From a virus, in the IMG/VR virus record IMGVR_UViG_3300022749_000065, positions 1-30,070 of that record: a stretch of 30,070 nt of DNA. The stretch is one strand, 5' to 3'. The translations under genes were made by a program, and so were the position numbers. Of the stretch, positions 1 to 6,739 are shown piece by piece. Positions within the stretch are counted from its first letter, which is position 1, and each line of letters begins with the position of its first letter. Under the pieces are notes generated by a model. It did not search any database and was not told the DNA's origin. It was given only the letters and a program-made list of their open reading frames with translations.

Positions 1-70
1 GGTGGTAGCACCGCATGGCACCGTGCCGGTCCGCGAAGATCTTGAACCCCTTCACCCGGATGCGCGTCAC
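1..70 (-). CDS. int: Tyrosine integrase, N-terminal fragment (runs off the left edge)
   Basis: Only the first 23 codons are inside the window. The reading frame opens with a GTG that overlaps the TGA of the upstream Xis-like gene in a GTGA arrangement, which supports translational coupling and this start. The visible residues begin VTRIRVKGFKIFADRHG and continue to MRCYH. This matches the way many alphaproteobacterial phage tyrosine integrases begin, with a basic N-terminal strand before the Arm-binding or core-binding domain. Nothing of the catalytic domain can be seen. The call rests on that start and on the position directly after an excisionase-like gene at the end of the leftward operon. 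An unrelated small basic protein remains possible. Confidence 0.6.
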   Translation of the reverse strand, partial: MTRIRVKGFKIFADRHGAMRCYH

Positions 71-339
71 CCAAGCCTCGCCAGGATATCCTCGTCGCTC
101 TCCTGGGTCGCTTCGCGCTCCGGAAGGGCCTCGAAGAAGAGATCCACCTGGGCGCGGTCCCATAGGACGCGGGTGCCGACCATCTTCGGTCGCGGCATCA
201 GCCGCTCGCGCACCATCTCGTCGAAGGTGGTCGTCGAGACGCCGACGTAGCGGGCGGCCTCAAGCCGGGAGAGCCCCTTGGGTGCGAACGGGAGCGCGGG
301 GCGCTCGGTCCGCTCAATTGCCCGAACGCTACGCGGCAC
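67..339 (-). CDS. AlpA/excisionase-like helix-turn-helix protein
   Basis: A 90-residue protein with a MerR/AlpA-type winged helix between about residues 22 and 72: GLSRLEAARYVGVS is followed by a second helix, then the wing (KMVGTRVLWDR). This is the fold of the helix_turn_helix_17 / excisionase families, which recognise att-site or promoter DNA. The start is a GTG preceded by a strong purine-rich Shine-Dalgarno (AGGGAGGGGG), and the gene overlaps the end of the J-domain gene upstream. It is coupled to the integrase start downstream by a GTGA overlap. Position and size point to an excisionase or integrase regulator. The exact role is inferred. Confidence 0.75.
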   Translation of the reverse strand: MPRSVRAIERTERPALPFAPKGLSRLEAARYVGVSTTTFDEMVRERLMPRPKMVGTRVLWDRAQVDLFFEALPEREATQESDEDILARLG

Positions 340-946
340 TGCCCCCTCCCTGCTCCTTCAGCCCGGCGTCGCGCGCCCGGTTCAGATCCGCCATCATGTC
401 GTGAGATCCGCCCGGCCGGTCCGGATGACGCTCGCGAGCGAGGCGCCTGAATGCTGCCTCGATCTCCTGGACGCTCGCACTCGGCTGCACGGCCAGCACC
501 TGCCACCAAGGCGTCGAGCCCGGCGCTGGCAGGGCCTGGAAGCCCGCGAACATCTCGGCTGCAGTCGCCACACCGAGTCGCTCGATCTTGCGCGTCGCTT
601 CGATGTGCGCGGCCAGAGCGGCGATGTTGTCTGCCACGCGCATGTACGTGTCGCAGGCGAGCACATGCGGCTTGCTAGACAGGCTGAAATAGAGGGCGAC
701 GCCTGGATCGTTGGGCTCGCCCCGGCCCGATCGCGGCAGGCCGTCCAGCCGCAGTTCAACGTTCGTGCTCAGCACCACCGATCCGGCCCGCAGGAGGTCC
801 ACCTCCATCTGCAGGCGCTCGCGGGCGTCAGCCACGGTGAGCTCGACGCGGTAGCCGCGCGGCCCCTGCTTGCCGAACGGGGCGGCCTTGCGCAGCCGCC
901 TGCGGGGGCGACCCTGCGGCCACTGGAGCGGGTAGGCCTGGGTCAC
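329..946 (-). CDS. J-domain (DnaJ-like) phage protein
   Basis: A 205-residue protein whose last 60 residues form a J-domain-like segment: WWQVLAV at about 147, the helix EIEAAFRRLARERHPD with the diagnostic HPD tripeptide at about 174-176, then a final helix. J-domains stimulate the ATPase of Hsp70/DnaK. The N-terminal 145 residues are not recognised. The domain is at the C-terminus rather than the usual N-terminus, and there is no G/F region or zinc centre, so this is not DnaJ itself. The GTG start at 946 overlaps the stop of the DUF1643 gene and has AAGGAAGG about seven bases upstream, so it is preferred to the GTG at 964. Recruitment of host DnaK to phage recombination or replication complexes is inference. 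Confidence 0.75.
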   Translation of the reverse strand: MTQAYPLQWPQGRPRRRLRKAAPFGKQGPRGYRVELTVADARERLQMEVDLLRAGSVVLSTNVELRLDGLPRSGRGEPNDPGVALYFSLSSKPHVLACDTYMRVADNIAALAAHIEATRKIERLGVATAAEMFAGFQALPAPGSTPWWQVLAVQPSASVQEIEAAFRRLARERHPDRPGGSHDMMADLNRARDAGLKEQGGGSAA

Positions 947-1548
947 CGGGCACCTTCCTTCCACAGCACCGGCTGAGCATGATCAGGGATGCGCGAGCGG
1001 CCCCGCGCCATTGGGTGCATCGGTGCCCCCTCGGCGGTCAGCCCGAAGCAGTGGACATCGGGCCAAGGCGCCTCGCCGGTGGTGATCTCCTCGAGCACCT
1101 GGTCGACGAACTCGGGATCCCACGCGCCAGCGCCCCAGCAGGCCACCGCCAGCGCGGCCGCCTTCGCCTCGCGCACGAGGACCGGCAGGTTGCCGAAGTG
1201 GATCACGTCGCGCGCGTGCCAGTCCGGGCCGTTGTCCATGAAGTCCGCCCAAGCACGGCACTCGACCGGCGACGAGGTGCGCAGCGGATAGAGATTGACC
1301 GCGGTGAACCCGCCGTAGCCCCACGACCGGGCGAAGTGGATCCAGCGGCGCACCGTCGGATCGTCCTGCCGGTGGTCGGCGGTGCTCGGGTTGAGGCCGA
1401 TGAAGCAGACGTGCCCGCCCTCGCTCGACCAGGTGCGAGTCAGCGTGAAACGGTAGGCGCCGCACCGGGACAGGTTGACCGAGCGGGCGATGGTGTCGGC
1501 GAAGGGCACGCCGAAGAGGTCGCGGGTGGCGAGGGCGGCGGCGGTCAT
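943..1548 (-). CDS. DUF1643 domain-containing protein
   Basis: A 201-residue protein matching the DUF1643 family. Hallmarks are YRFTLTRTW near the N-terminus, then GHVCFIGLNPSTAD, the segment DPTVRRWIHFARSWGYGGF, and AVNLYPLRT. The C-terminus keeps the pattern VACWGAGA. The biochemical role of DUF1643 is not known; it is common in phages and near DNA-modification genes. The ATG at 1548 overlaps the TGA of the preceding gene (ATGA), which excludes the longer upstream extension of this frame. It lies in the distal part of the leftward early operon. Confidence 0.85.
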   Translation of the reverse strand: MTAAALATRDLFGVPFADTIARSVNLSRCGAYRFTLTRTWSSEGGHVCFIGLNPSTADHRQDDPTVRRWIHFARSWGYGGFTAVNLYPLRTSSPVECRAWADFMDNGPDWHARDVIHFGNLPVLVREAKAAALAVACWGAGAWDPEFVDQVLEEITTGEAPWPDVHCFGLTAEGAPMHPMARGRSRIPDHAQPVLWKEGAR

Positions 1549-1910
1549 CGGCGGGCCCCCATACTGGCAGCGGCCTGCCGGCACCCGACGTCGAGCAACG
1601 CAAGGCGGACGGCGGTCCAGTAGTCGTCGGTGGCGGTGCGACGCTCCAGGGCGGCGCGAAACTCGGCCGGCACGACAGGGTGCATGAACATCGCATTCTG
1701 CGCCTCGGCGTAGAGGATCTCGCGCCGCGGCTCTTGGCGGATGACCACGCGCTGCCGGTGGCCCCGCCAGTGACGCCGGGCCGCTCGCGAGGGGGATCGG
1801 CACTGCGACCAATCCCAAACCGTATCCGTCGGCATAGCGTCGCTGGCGAAGATGCGGATGGTGCCGAGCCCGGGCGGACCCAGGAGGAGGCTGTCGCGGA
1901 CCGCGCTCAT
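1545..1910 (-). CDS. Hypothetical early protein, 121 aa
   Basis: I do not recognise this protein. It has a polar N-terminal half containing DTVWDWSQC, a basic stretch rich in Arg, and a helical C-terminal half (PAEFRAALERRTATDDYWTAVRLALLDVGC). No signal peptide or membrane segment is seen. The start at 1910 is chosen because its ATG overlaps the TGA of the DUF4326 gene, and its own stop overlaps the start of DUF1643 in the same ATGA fashion. It is therefore coupled on both sides. A longer in-frame extension upstream lies inside the DUF4326 gene and is rejected. Confidence 0.65.
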   Translation of the reverse strand: MSAVRDSLLLGPPGLGTIRIFASDAMPTDTVWDWSQCRSPSRAARRHWRGHRQRVVIRQEPRREILYAEAQNAMFMHPVVPAEFRAALERRTATDDYWTAVRLALLDVGCRQAAASMGARR

Positions 1911-2428
1911 GCCGCCCCCGCGATGTCGAGCGCGTCGGCCGGGGCGGCTTCGCACCGGAGATTGGCCAAGCGCAGAAGCACGTCGGCGTGGCATGGGGCG
2001 TCGAGAGCGCACCAACACGCGAGGTTCTTGCCGCGCAGGCACGCGATCCGGTCGGCGCTCGGCGGGCGCCGCCCGACCTCAGCGACCAGTCCACCGGCAA
2101 GCCACTCTTCGAACCATCGGACGGCAATGACGTGCGCCGTCTCATCCTTGCTGTGCAGACCTGCATCCTTCGTGTCGGCGAGGTAGGCGCGGGCATCGGA
2201 CAGCGGGAACGGATTACCGTAGACGCTGGGCCGCGACACGACGACGGCAGGCAAGCCGTTGAGCGCGCGGCTTGCGGCCTGCAGATCTGCGCCCGGTGCC
2301 CGGGACAAGCGCATGCGGACGGGCTGGATCACCGTTCCACCTCCGTTCGGCGCCTCGGCCGCCGATCGGTCCGATACTGGACCTACTTTGCCGCCGGTTG
2401 CCGCGGTGTTCTGGTTGACGGGGCTCAT
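1907..2428 (-). CDS. DUF4326 domain-containing protein
   Basis: A 173-residue protein with the DUF4326 signature. The core starts near residue 38 (VRMRLSRAPG), continues with PAVVVSRPSVYGNPFPL, and ends with the conserved cysteine motif LRGKNLACWCALDAPCHADVL near residues 132-152. The family is widespread in phages and its function is unknown. The Cys-Trp-Cys/Pro-Cys-His arrangement suggests a bound metal or a reactive cysteine. The first 35 residues (rich in T, G and A) are poorly conserved in appearance, so a later start just before the core is possible. The downstream neighbour is coupled by ATGA. The start overlaps the stop of a leftward frame that now carries antisense plus-strand genes. 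Confidence 0.8.
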   Translation of the reverse strand: MSPVNQNTAATGGKVGPVSDRSAAEAPNGGGTVIQPVRMRLSRAPGADLQAASRALNGLPAVVVSRPSVYGNPFPLSDARAYLADTKDAGLHSKDETAHVIAVRWFEEWLAGGLVAEVGRRPPSADRIACLRGKNLACWCALDAPCHADVLLRLANLRCEAAPADALDIAGAA

Positions 2429-2628
2429 CGGGCGCCTCCCGTCGCGAAGGCCGTGCGCCCTCCTGTCAACAGACGGAATACTGTCGATAATCGCACATAG
2501 CAGCCAAATTTCTGTGCATAATCAATACTCACATGTCCCTTAACACGGGGGTACGCAGTTCGGAATGTTGCGTGCGTTCCGACATCTGCGACCTTCCGGA
2601 AGGCTAAGTAGATGCGGATCAGGGAAAG

Positions 2629-2952
2629 ATGGCAAATGATCTGCCGGACGATCCTTCCTTCGAAGACGGATTGTCTTCGGCCGCAGCACAGGAGGCAAAC
2701 GGGATCGCTTTTCTGCTTTCCAGCGCGGCGTATCTCATGCTTGCAGAGGCCTACCTGCGATGCGAGGGTCAGCGCGGGCTTGCCTTGATGGATGAGATCG
2801 AAAGCAGGATTGCAGAAGCGACAGAGAGCTTCTTGGCCGAACACCCCGACGTGGTCGCGAATCCAGAAATTATCTCGCGCGCAGCGCAGAAGATCCGCGA
2901 GCTGTTGGATGCGGGCCGTAACCTGCTTCCCGGGACAACCTTCCGGCACTGA
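2629..2952 (+). CDS. Hypothetical helical protein, 107 aa (plus-strand cargo)
   Basis: Not recognised. The protein is acidic and almost entirely helical in appearance (AYLMLAEAYLRCEGQRGLALMDEIESRIAEATESFLAEH), ending with a helix IISRAAQKIRELLDAG. No membrane segment or catalytic motif is seen. The ATG has AGGGA five bases upstream. The 150 bases in front are AT-richer than the surroundings and contain a perfect 12-bp palindrome CCTTCCGGAAGG at 2592-2603, so the gene seems to have its own promoter and perhaps operator. Codon choice is RNY-like but less GC-biased than the backbone, which suggests acquisition. It lies antisense to the leftward operon. It shares a general plan with the gene at 3207 and could be a distant paralogue. 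Confidence 0.6.
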   Translation: MANDLPDDPSFEDGLSSAAAQEANGIAFLLSSAAYLMLAEAYLRCEGQRGLALMDEIESRIAEATESFLAEHPDVVANPEIISRAAQKIRELLDAGRNLLPGTTFRH

Positions 2953-3206
2953 CAGGACCTGCCCGTAAGAATGGCACGCTGCGCCGGCCTCGATCATCTC
3001 ACGCGTGATGGTGCGGGACTCAGCCATGGGGCAACTCCGCGGCTTCGATGATCGGATGGTGGTGAAACCAATGACCAGCGGTTCCGGCGCGTCACGCCGA
3101 ATGACAGCGGTCAATAAGCTGTTGCAGCGCGGTATTTGCGTCATCGACCACACGCCGAGGCGCTGATAACAATGCCCGCTATTGATTCGGCTCTATAGCG
3201 ACGACA

Positions 3207-3512
3207 ATGTCTTCTAAACCGCAGGCAAATACGCTGGCCGGCTTGACCCTTGCCTTCGAGATGATGGGCCGAGCCTATGAGGCGTTGGCTCTGCTCAACG
3301 AAATGCATCGCCCTGGTGAATACGCAGATCACGGTCGCAAGATTAAAGAATACATCGCCGACAACTTTCGCCACGTCGAAGCGGCTTTGACGGAAGACGC
3401 AGCAGGCGTCAGTTCTTTCCGCGAAGCTGTACTTATTGTGCGCGAGGTGTTCGATCGTGTTGATGCCGAAGTGCTCGCAACCCAATCCGCCTTCCAACGT
3501 ACGCAGAGGTAG
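3207..3512 (+). CDS. Hypothetical helical protein, 101 aa (plus-strand cargo)
   Basis: Not recognised. It begins MSSKPQANTLAGLTLAFEMM, followed by helices containing YEALALLNEMHRPGEYADHG and KIKEYIADNFRHVEAALTED, and a final helix VLIVREVFDRVDAEVLATQ. It is soluble, without cysteines or a signal peptide. No convincing Shine-Dalgarno is seen before the ATG (upstream ACGACA), so the start is less certain. Base composition is lower in GC than that of the flanking phage genes. Like its neighbours at 2629 and 3680 it runs against the leftward early operon, with which it shares no regulatory signals that I can see. Confidence 0.58.
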   Translation: MSSKPQANTLAGLTLAFEMMGRAYEALALLNEMHRPGEYADHGRKIKEYIADNFRHVEAALTEDAAGVSSFREAVLIVREVFDRVDAEVLATQSAFQRTQR

Positions 3513-3679
3513 ACCGTCAGGCTCATGCGAGCCGCGGAGGATCGGTGCGGGCGCGTTCATGCCGCCGCTCCCAAGTTCGAGAACGGGACCGGTGCCCTGC
3601 AAATGATGTCGCGAACTTGTGTGTTCTGAGCCTGTTTGTTGCGGCCTAACCTTCTGGGCGACCGACCAGAACACTGTCT

Positions 3680-3880
3680 ATGGCCTGCACCGATGAAGAC
3701 GCACCGTGGCTGGATCCCCTCGACGAGTTGGCGCTGGCAAAGGGCCTCATCGCACGCAAGGAGCGAGGAGAGCCGGTAGATGGCGACATCCTGGTGCTGC
3801 TGGACGACCTGGAGCGGGTGAGGCTGACTGATACGGAGGCCTACAGGGTGCTCGACGCACACAGGCCTCAGAAGCCGTAG
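3680..3880 (+). CDS. Hypothetical small acidic protein, 66 aa (plus-strand cargo)
   Basis: Not recognised. The protein is short and acidic, with two amphipathic helices (LDPLDELALAKGLIARKER and GDILVLLDDLERVRLTDTEAYRVLDAH). This is the sort of composition seen in small DNA-mimic or regulatory proteins, but no family can be named. A split dyad GTGTTCTG (3621-3628) and CAGAACAC (3667-3674) brackets the 40 bases before the ATG and could be an operator. No clear Shine-Dalgarno is present. It is the third plus-strand gene nested in the leftward operon. Confidence 0.5.
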   Translation: MACTDEDAPWLDPLDELALAKGLIARKERGEPVDGDILVLLDDLERVRLTDTEAYRVLDAHRPQKP

Positions 3881-3933
3881 GCTGCCGAGTGTTTCCCGGC
3901 CGTCCGCCAAGACGTCGATGTGAGCGCGCACCG

Positions 3934-4464
3934 TCATGCCGCCGCTCCCTCGCCGCTCGCCGGGGCGGAGGCGCGCCGCTTGCGACCGCTCGGCTTCCGG
4001 CCATCGCCGTACTTCGCCCAGTCGCGGATCTCGCTGTACGAGACACCCTTAAGCGCGGCCCAAGCCTCGCGGCACTGTTCAAGCGTGAACATGGCCGTGT
4101 GGCAGGTCTCGCGGGTGAGCCCCATGCGGGCGGCGAGGAAGCCGTAGACGCGGCCGCGGGCGGCGCGCTGGACCTGCTTGATGCCGTCAGTGTCCAGGCG
4201 GCCGTAGCCACCTGACACGGGCGCGTTCTTCCAGAGCGGGTCGATCCTGCGGTGATGCAGAAGGATCCGCGCCTCGCGAAGCGCGGCGTCAGCCGGGAAT
4301 CCGAGTGGATCCTCAGTGCCGGGGTGACAGCCGACGTACGTGTCCCCGCAGAACGTGCAGGCCCAGATCGGCTTGTCCGCGAGGTCGGGCCGGTGCGGGT
4401 AGATCTCGCGGCCGTCCGTGAGGCGGGCGGTGGTCTCGCAGATCGGGCAGATCGGGGCTGCCAT
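3934..4464 (-). CDS. DUF3268 zinc-finger-containing phage protein
   Basis: A 176-residue protein with the DUF3268 layout. There is an N-terminal CPIC pair (C6, C9), WACTFCG (C36, C39), then YVGCHPGTEDPLGFPAD, which is the family's most conserved stretch. A basic helical domain follows: FDPLW-like DPLWKN, the GRVYGFLAARMGL segment and CHTAMFTLEQCREAW. The four N-terminal cysteines should bind zinc. The family is common in phage early regions and probably contacts nucleic acid, but its function is unknown. The C-terminus is a basic, low-complexity tail (KPSGRKRRASAPAS). The gene follows the 226-aa recombination-associated gene after a 2-base gap. Confidence 0.82.
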   Translation of the reverse strand: MAAPICPICETTARLTDGREIYPHRPDLADKPIWACTFCGDTYVGCHPGTEDPLGFPADAALREARILLHHRRIDPLWKNAPVSGGYGRLDTDGIKQVQRAARGRVYGFLAARMGLTRETCHTAMFTLEQCREAWAALKGVSYSEIRDWAKYGDGRKPSGRKRRASAPASGEGAAA

Positions 4465-4466
4465 GG

Positions 4467-5147
4467 TCAGGCTGCCTCCTCGGCGGGCGGCGCGAAACCG
4501 GGGAATCCATCGTCGTCGGCGACGTCCGCGCGGGCGGTGATCCGCTCCAGCTCGTCGGCGATGTCGTCGAGGGCGCGGTCGGCCCGCGGGTCGAGCTGGT
4601 CGCGGAAAGCGCGGAGAGCGTCGCTGCCCTTCGCGGCTTCGGCCCGGGCAGCGGCGTACAGGCGCTCGCGTGGGCCCGGCAGACGAGGTGCCTCCTGCTG
4701 GTCGCCGGCAGGGGCGGCATCGTCCTTCCGTTTCTCCGGCGGCGGGGCACGCTCCTCGGCCAGCGGCTTGACCGTGAATGCCCGGCGGACGGCCTTCGTG
4801 ACCGTAAGCGGCATCGTCACGGCGCTCGTGATGCCGGACATGTGGCTGATCCGGATGCCGCCGACCGCCACGCCGCCGAACTGCACGGCGTCATCGCGGT
4901 AGAGCGTCATCCGGCGCCCGGCGTAGGTCGACGCGTCGCTGCCCCAGATCCGCAGGAGCACGCGGCGCATCGACTTGCCGGGCTTGTAGGGCTTGCCGTT
5001 GTCGCCTTCGAAGTAGATCGCGATCGGCTGATCCGGCTCCTTCATGGCGGAAACGCGCGTGACCTTGATCGTGCGCGGGCCACCGATCAGGTCGTCGGCG
5101 TTGAGCTGGTCGCTCTTCGGCGCGACCGTCTGCGAGATGTCGATCAC
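4467..5147 (-). CDS. Recombination-module protein of unknown function (possible ssDNA-binding or annealing partner)
   Basis: A 226-residue protein. The N-terminal 130 residues are beta-rich: MIDISQTVAPKSDQLNADDL, PRTIKVTRV, QPIAIYFEGDNGKPYKPGKSMRRVLLRIWG, then YAGRRMTLYRDD and GGIRISHMSG. The rest is a charged, Pro/Ala-rich and helical tail ending in acidic residues and PPAEEAA. I recall this N-terminal pattern from many alphaproteobacterial phages, where it is unnamed. A beta-rich core with an acidic tail next to a YqaJ exonuclease is the plan expected of an SSB-like or strand-annealing partner; that role is inference. The ATG overlaps the exonuclease stop (ATGA). No recognisable RecT, Bet or Erf gene exists elsewhere in the operon. 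Confidence 0.72.
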   Translation of the reverse strand: MIDISQTVAPKSDQLNADDLIGGPRTIKVTRVSAMKEPDQPIAIYFEGDNGKPYKPGKSMRRVLLRIWGSDASTYAGRRMTLYRDDAVQFGGVAVGGIRISHMSGITSAVTMPLTVTKAVRRAFTVKPLAEERAPPPEKRKDDAAPAGDQQEAPRLPGPRERLYAAARAEAAKGSDALRAFRDQLDPRADRALDDIADELERITARADVADDDGFPGFAPPAEEAA

Positions 5148-5872
5148 GCTGCGATCTCCCTGGGAATGCGCTTCGTGGGGACGGCGCGAGCGGAGGCGAT
5201 CACCTCGCTGTAGCGGTCCATCGCTTCCCTGATGCGGCGCTCGAAGTCGCCGGCCGCCTCGACGATCGCCTGCTGGATCTTCTCGTCCGGGTAGGCGCGG
5301 ATCCGGGCGAGCGGCAGCCCGCCGGAATACGAGACGAGGTCACACCAGGATCGCTCGGAGACGAGGAGGCCGGTCTGGATCTGGAGCAGGTAATCGGTCG
5401 GGATCGTCTGCTCGACGACGTGCACCAGGAAGGTCTCGACCTGGTACTTCTGCCGGCGCGACTTGCACTCCACGAGGCCGTCGCTGCCGACCAGCGCGTC
5501 CGGCGAGTAGCCGAGCGTGAAGCCCCAGCGGTCGTTGGTGATGAAGCCGACGGTCTCGGTCTCGGCGTAGTGCCGCGCGTAGAGGGTAAGCGCCTCGATC
5601 TCGTCGTCCTGCCCGCGCAGCATGTCGTCGCTGACGTAGCGGGGCTCGACGAAGCCGGTGATCCGCTGAGCGAGCAGCTCGTACAGGTGCGAGCGCTCCT
5701 TCTCGTTCTTGGCCGCCTTGAAGGTCGGCGTCAGGATCAGCGACATCTCGCTGGCGGTGAGCATCCCACAGCGGGCCGCGATCCACTCGTCCGTGCCCTG
5801 GTAGAGGTCGGCGTGGATGCGCACCGTGGACGGGCGCTCGATGGTGTCGGGGGCGAGCAGAGCCATGGTCAC
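5144..5872 (-). CDS. YqaJ-like viral recombinase (lambda-type exonuclease)
   Basis: A 242-residue PD-(D/E)XK nuclease of the YqaJ family, which degrades one strand of linear duplex DNA to give single strands for annealing. Visible motifs are WIAARCGMLTASE near residues 30-42 (the conserved R-x-G-x-[ILV]-T/S-A-S segment), an acidic helix at 88-95 (GQDDEIEA), the catalytic D125 in GYSPDALVG, and E135/K137 in LVECKSRR. The helical segment TDYLLQIQTGLLVSERSWCDLVSY carries the family's QIQ motif. The length is typical. The start overlaps the preceding stop, and ATG codons at 5872 and 5866 are both possible. Its probable partner is the next gene downstream. Confidence 0.9.
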   Translation of the reverse strand: MTMALLAPDTIERPSTVRIHADLYQGTDEWIAARCGMLTASEMSLILTPTFKAAKNEKERSHLYELLAQRITGFVEPRYVSDDMLRGQDDEIEALTLYARHYAETETVGFITNDRWGFTLGYSPDALVGSDGLVECKSRRQKYQVETFLVHVVEQTIPTDYLLQIQTGLLVSERSWCDLVSYSGGLPLARIRAYPDEKIQQAIVEAAGDFERRIREAMDRYSEVIASARAVPTKRIPREIAA

Positions 5873-6168
5873 GCCTCCGCCGGCGCGGGCTGACCGGCGA
5901 CGCCAAGCCCAGCGTTGATCGCGGCGGCGAGCATCTCGGCCCGCTCGCGATCCAGGCTCGCGGAGCCGGCCGGGATGAGCAGCGCGAACACCGTCCCATC
6001 AGCATCGGCGAGACCGTGCAGGGTGCTCTCGCAGGCCCGGACGGGCGGTCGAACCCCGAAAAAGGTCGCGCGCTGGGCGGGCGTCACGGCGCGGGGCTCG
6101 CGCATCTCGAAGGGGAGAACGGAGCGGGTCATCACGGCCTCGGTCTGGGAGAAGGGTTCGAGGGTCAC
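5869..6168 (-). CDS. Hypothetical early protein, 99 aa
   Basis: Not recognised. The protein begins VTLEPFSQTEAVMTRSVLPFEMREPRA and ends with a helix RERAEMLAAAINAGLGV. The middle contains a short beta-like stretch (ADGTVFALLIPAGSAS) and two cysteine- and arginine-containing turns. The GTG at 6168 overlaps the previous stop (GTGA) and is preferred. An ATG at 6132 is the alternative and would give an 87-residue product. The longer upstream extension of this frame lies in another gene. It is coupled to the exonuclease downstream. Confidence 0.65.
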   Translation of the reverse strand: MTLEPFSQTEAVMTRSVLPFEMREPRAVTPAQRATFFGVRPPVRACESTLHGLADADGTVFALLIPAGSASLDRERAEMLAAAINAGLGVAGQPAPAEA

Positions 6169-6413
6169 TGCGGCCTCCCCTGGTCGGGTTGGCGGAACAG
6201 GTGAGCGCGCCGCGCCACCATCTCCGGCAGGCCTTCGACGGCGAGGGCGGTGATCGTCGAGGAGGCGACCGGGTCGCCCCTCGTTACGGCCGCGATCGTC
6301 GTCGCGAGGGCGGCCGTCATGATGTGCGTGAGCGTTGCGCTCTCCGTGACGCCGTGCGTGCGCGCGGCCTCGTCGACACACAGCGCGTAAAGCCGGCTCT
6401 CGAAGTCGCTCAT
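6165..6413 (-). CDS. Hypothetical early protein, 82 aa
   Basis: Not recognised. A small helical protein: SDFESRLYALCVDEAARTHG, then an Ala/Thr-rich helix (LTHIMTAALATTIAAVT), then a polar C-terminus with a basic end. The hydrophobic stretch is short and interrupted, so a membrane location is not supported. The ATG overlaps the stop of the upstream 109-aa gene and its stop overlaps the next GTG, so it is coupled on both sides. It sits in a run of four small proteins typical of phage early operons. Confidence 0.65.
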   Translation of the reverse strand: MSDFESRLYALCVDEAARTHGVTESATLTHIMTAALATTIAAVTRGDPVASSTITALAVEGLPEMVARRAHLFRQPDQGRPQ

Positions 6414-6739
6414 CGCGCACCCGCCAGCTTCGCGGTGAGGCGGCCGGCCGAGATCTCGACCTTCTGGTGGATCTCCGCGAGGCGGGTGGAGACGCGCTGC
6501 AGCTTCTCCAGGTCGTAGCCCTGACCGGCGCCGCGCCCGGTGGCACGCTCGACGTGCCAGGCCAACATGCCCAGCGACTCCAGCAGGCTATCGAGGCCGG
6601 AGAGGCCGGCGCTCAACTCGCCGTCGGCGTGGTGGCGCTCGTAGGAGCTGACCGGCTCGGCCGGCGCCAGAGCGTCGAGGCTCGGCGCGACGCCGACGAG
6701 ATGGCCATGCAGGGCGCGGATCGGGTGCGGCGCGTTCAT
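6410..6739 (-). CDS. Hypothetical early protein, 109 aa
   Basis: Not recognised. After an extended N-terminus (MNAPHPIRALHGHL) the protein is helical: LSGLDSLLESLGMLAWHVERATG, then YDLEKLQRVSTRLAEIHQKVEISAGRLTAKL, which looks like a coiled-coil hairpin. Its first codons resemble those of the leftward frame that starts at 3560 (MNAPAPILRG), so the two may be old duplicates. It is coupled by ATGA overlaps to both neighbours. Confidence 0.65.
   Translation of the reverse strand: MNAPHPIRALHGHLVGVAPSLDALAPAEPVSSYERHHADGELSAGLSGLDSLLESLGMLAWHVERATGRGAGQGYDLEKLQRVSTRLAEIHQKVEISAGRLTAKLAGAR

Larger units (their letters stand above)
2425..3937 (-). other. Leftward frame remnants joined by ATGA overlaps, overlain by plus-strand genes
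   Basis: On the minus strand three open frames (3557-3937, 3141-3560 and 2425-3144) follow each other with exact 4-base ATGA overlaps, including overlaps with the DUF3268 gene upstream and the DUF4326 gene downstream. Their N-terminal stretches look like real protein (MTVRAHIDVLADGRETLG; MNAPAPILRGSHEPDGL; an internal MAESRTITREMIEAGAAC). Their interiors read like antisense translation of the plus-strand genes at 2629, 3207 and 3680. The simplest reading is that ancestral operon genes were invaded by rightward cargo and only their ends survive. The alternative, that the minus frames are expressed whole, cannot be excluded from sequence alone. Confidence 0.35.

Noticed and set aside
3026-3166. 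Rightward 46-codon frame between the two nested genes
   Set aside because: The sequence (MGQLRGFDDRMVVKPMTSGS onwards) has no ribosome site and no visible structure, and the same bases encode the start of a leftward remnant, so it is not supported as a gene.
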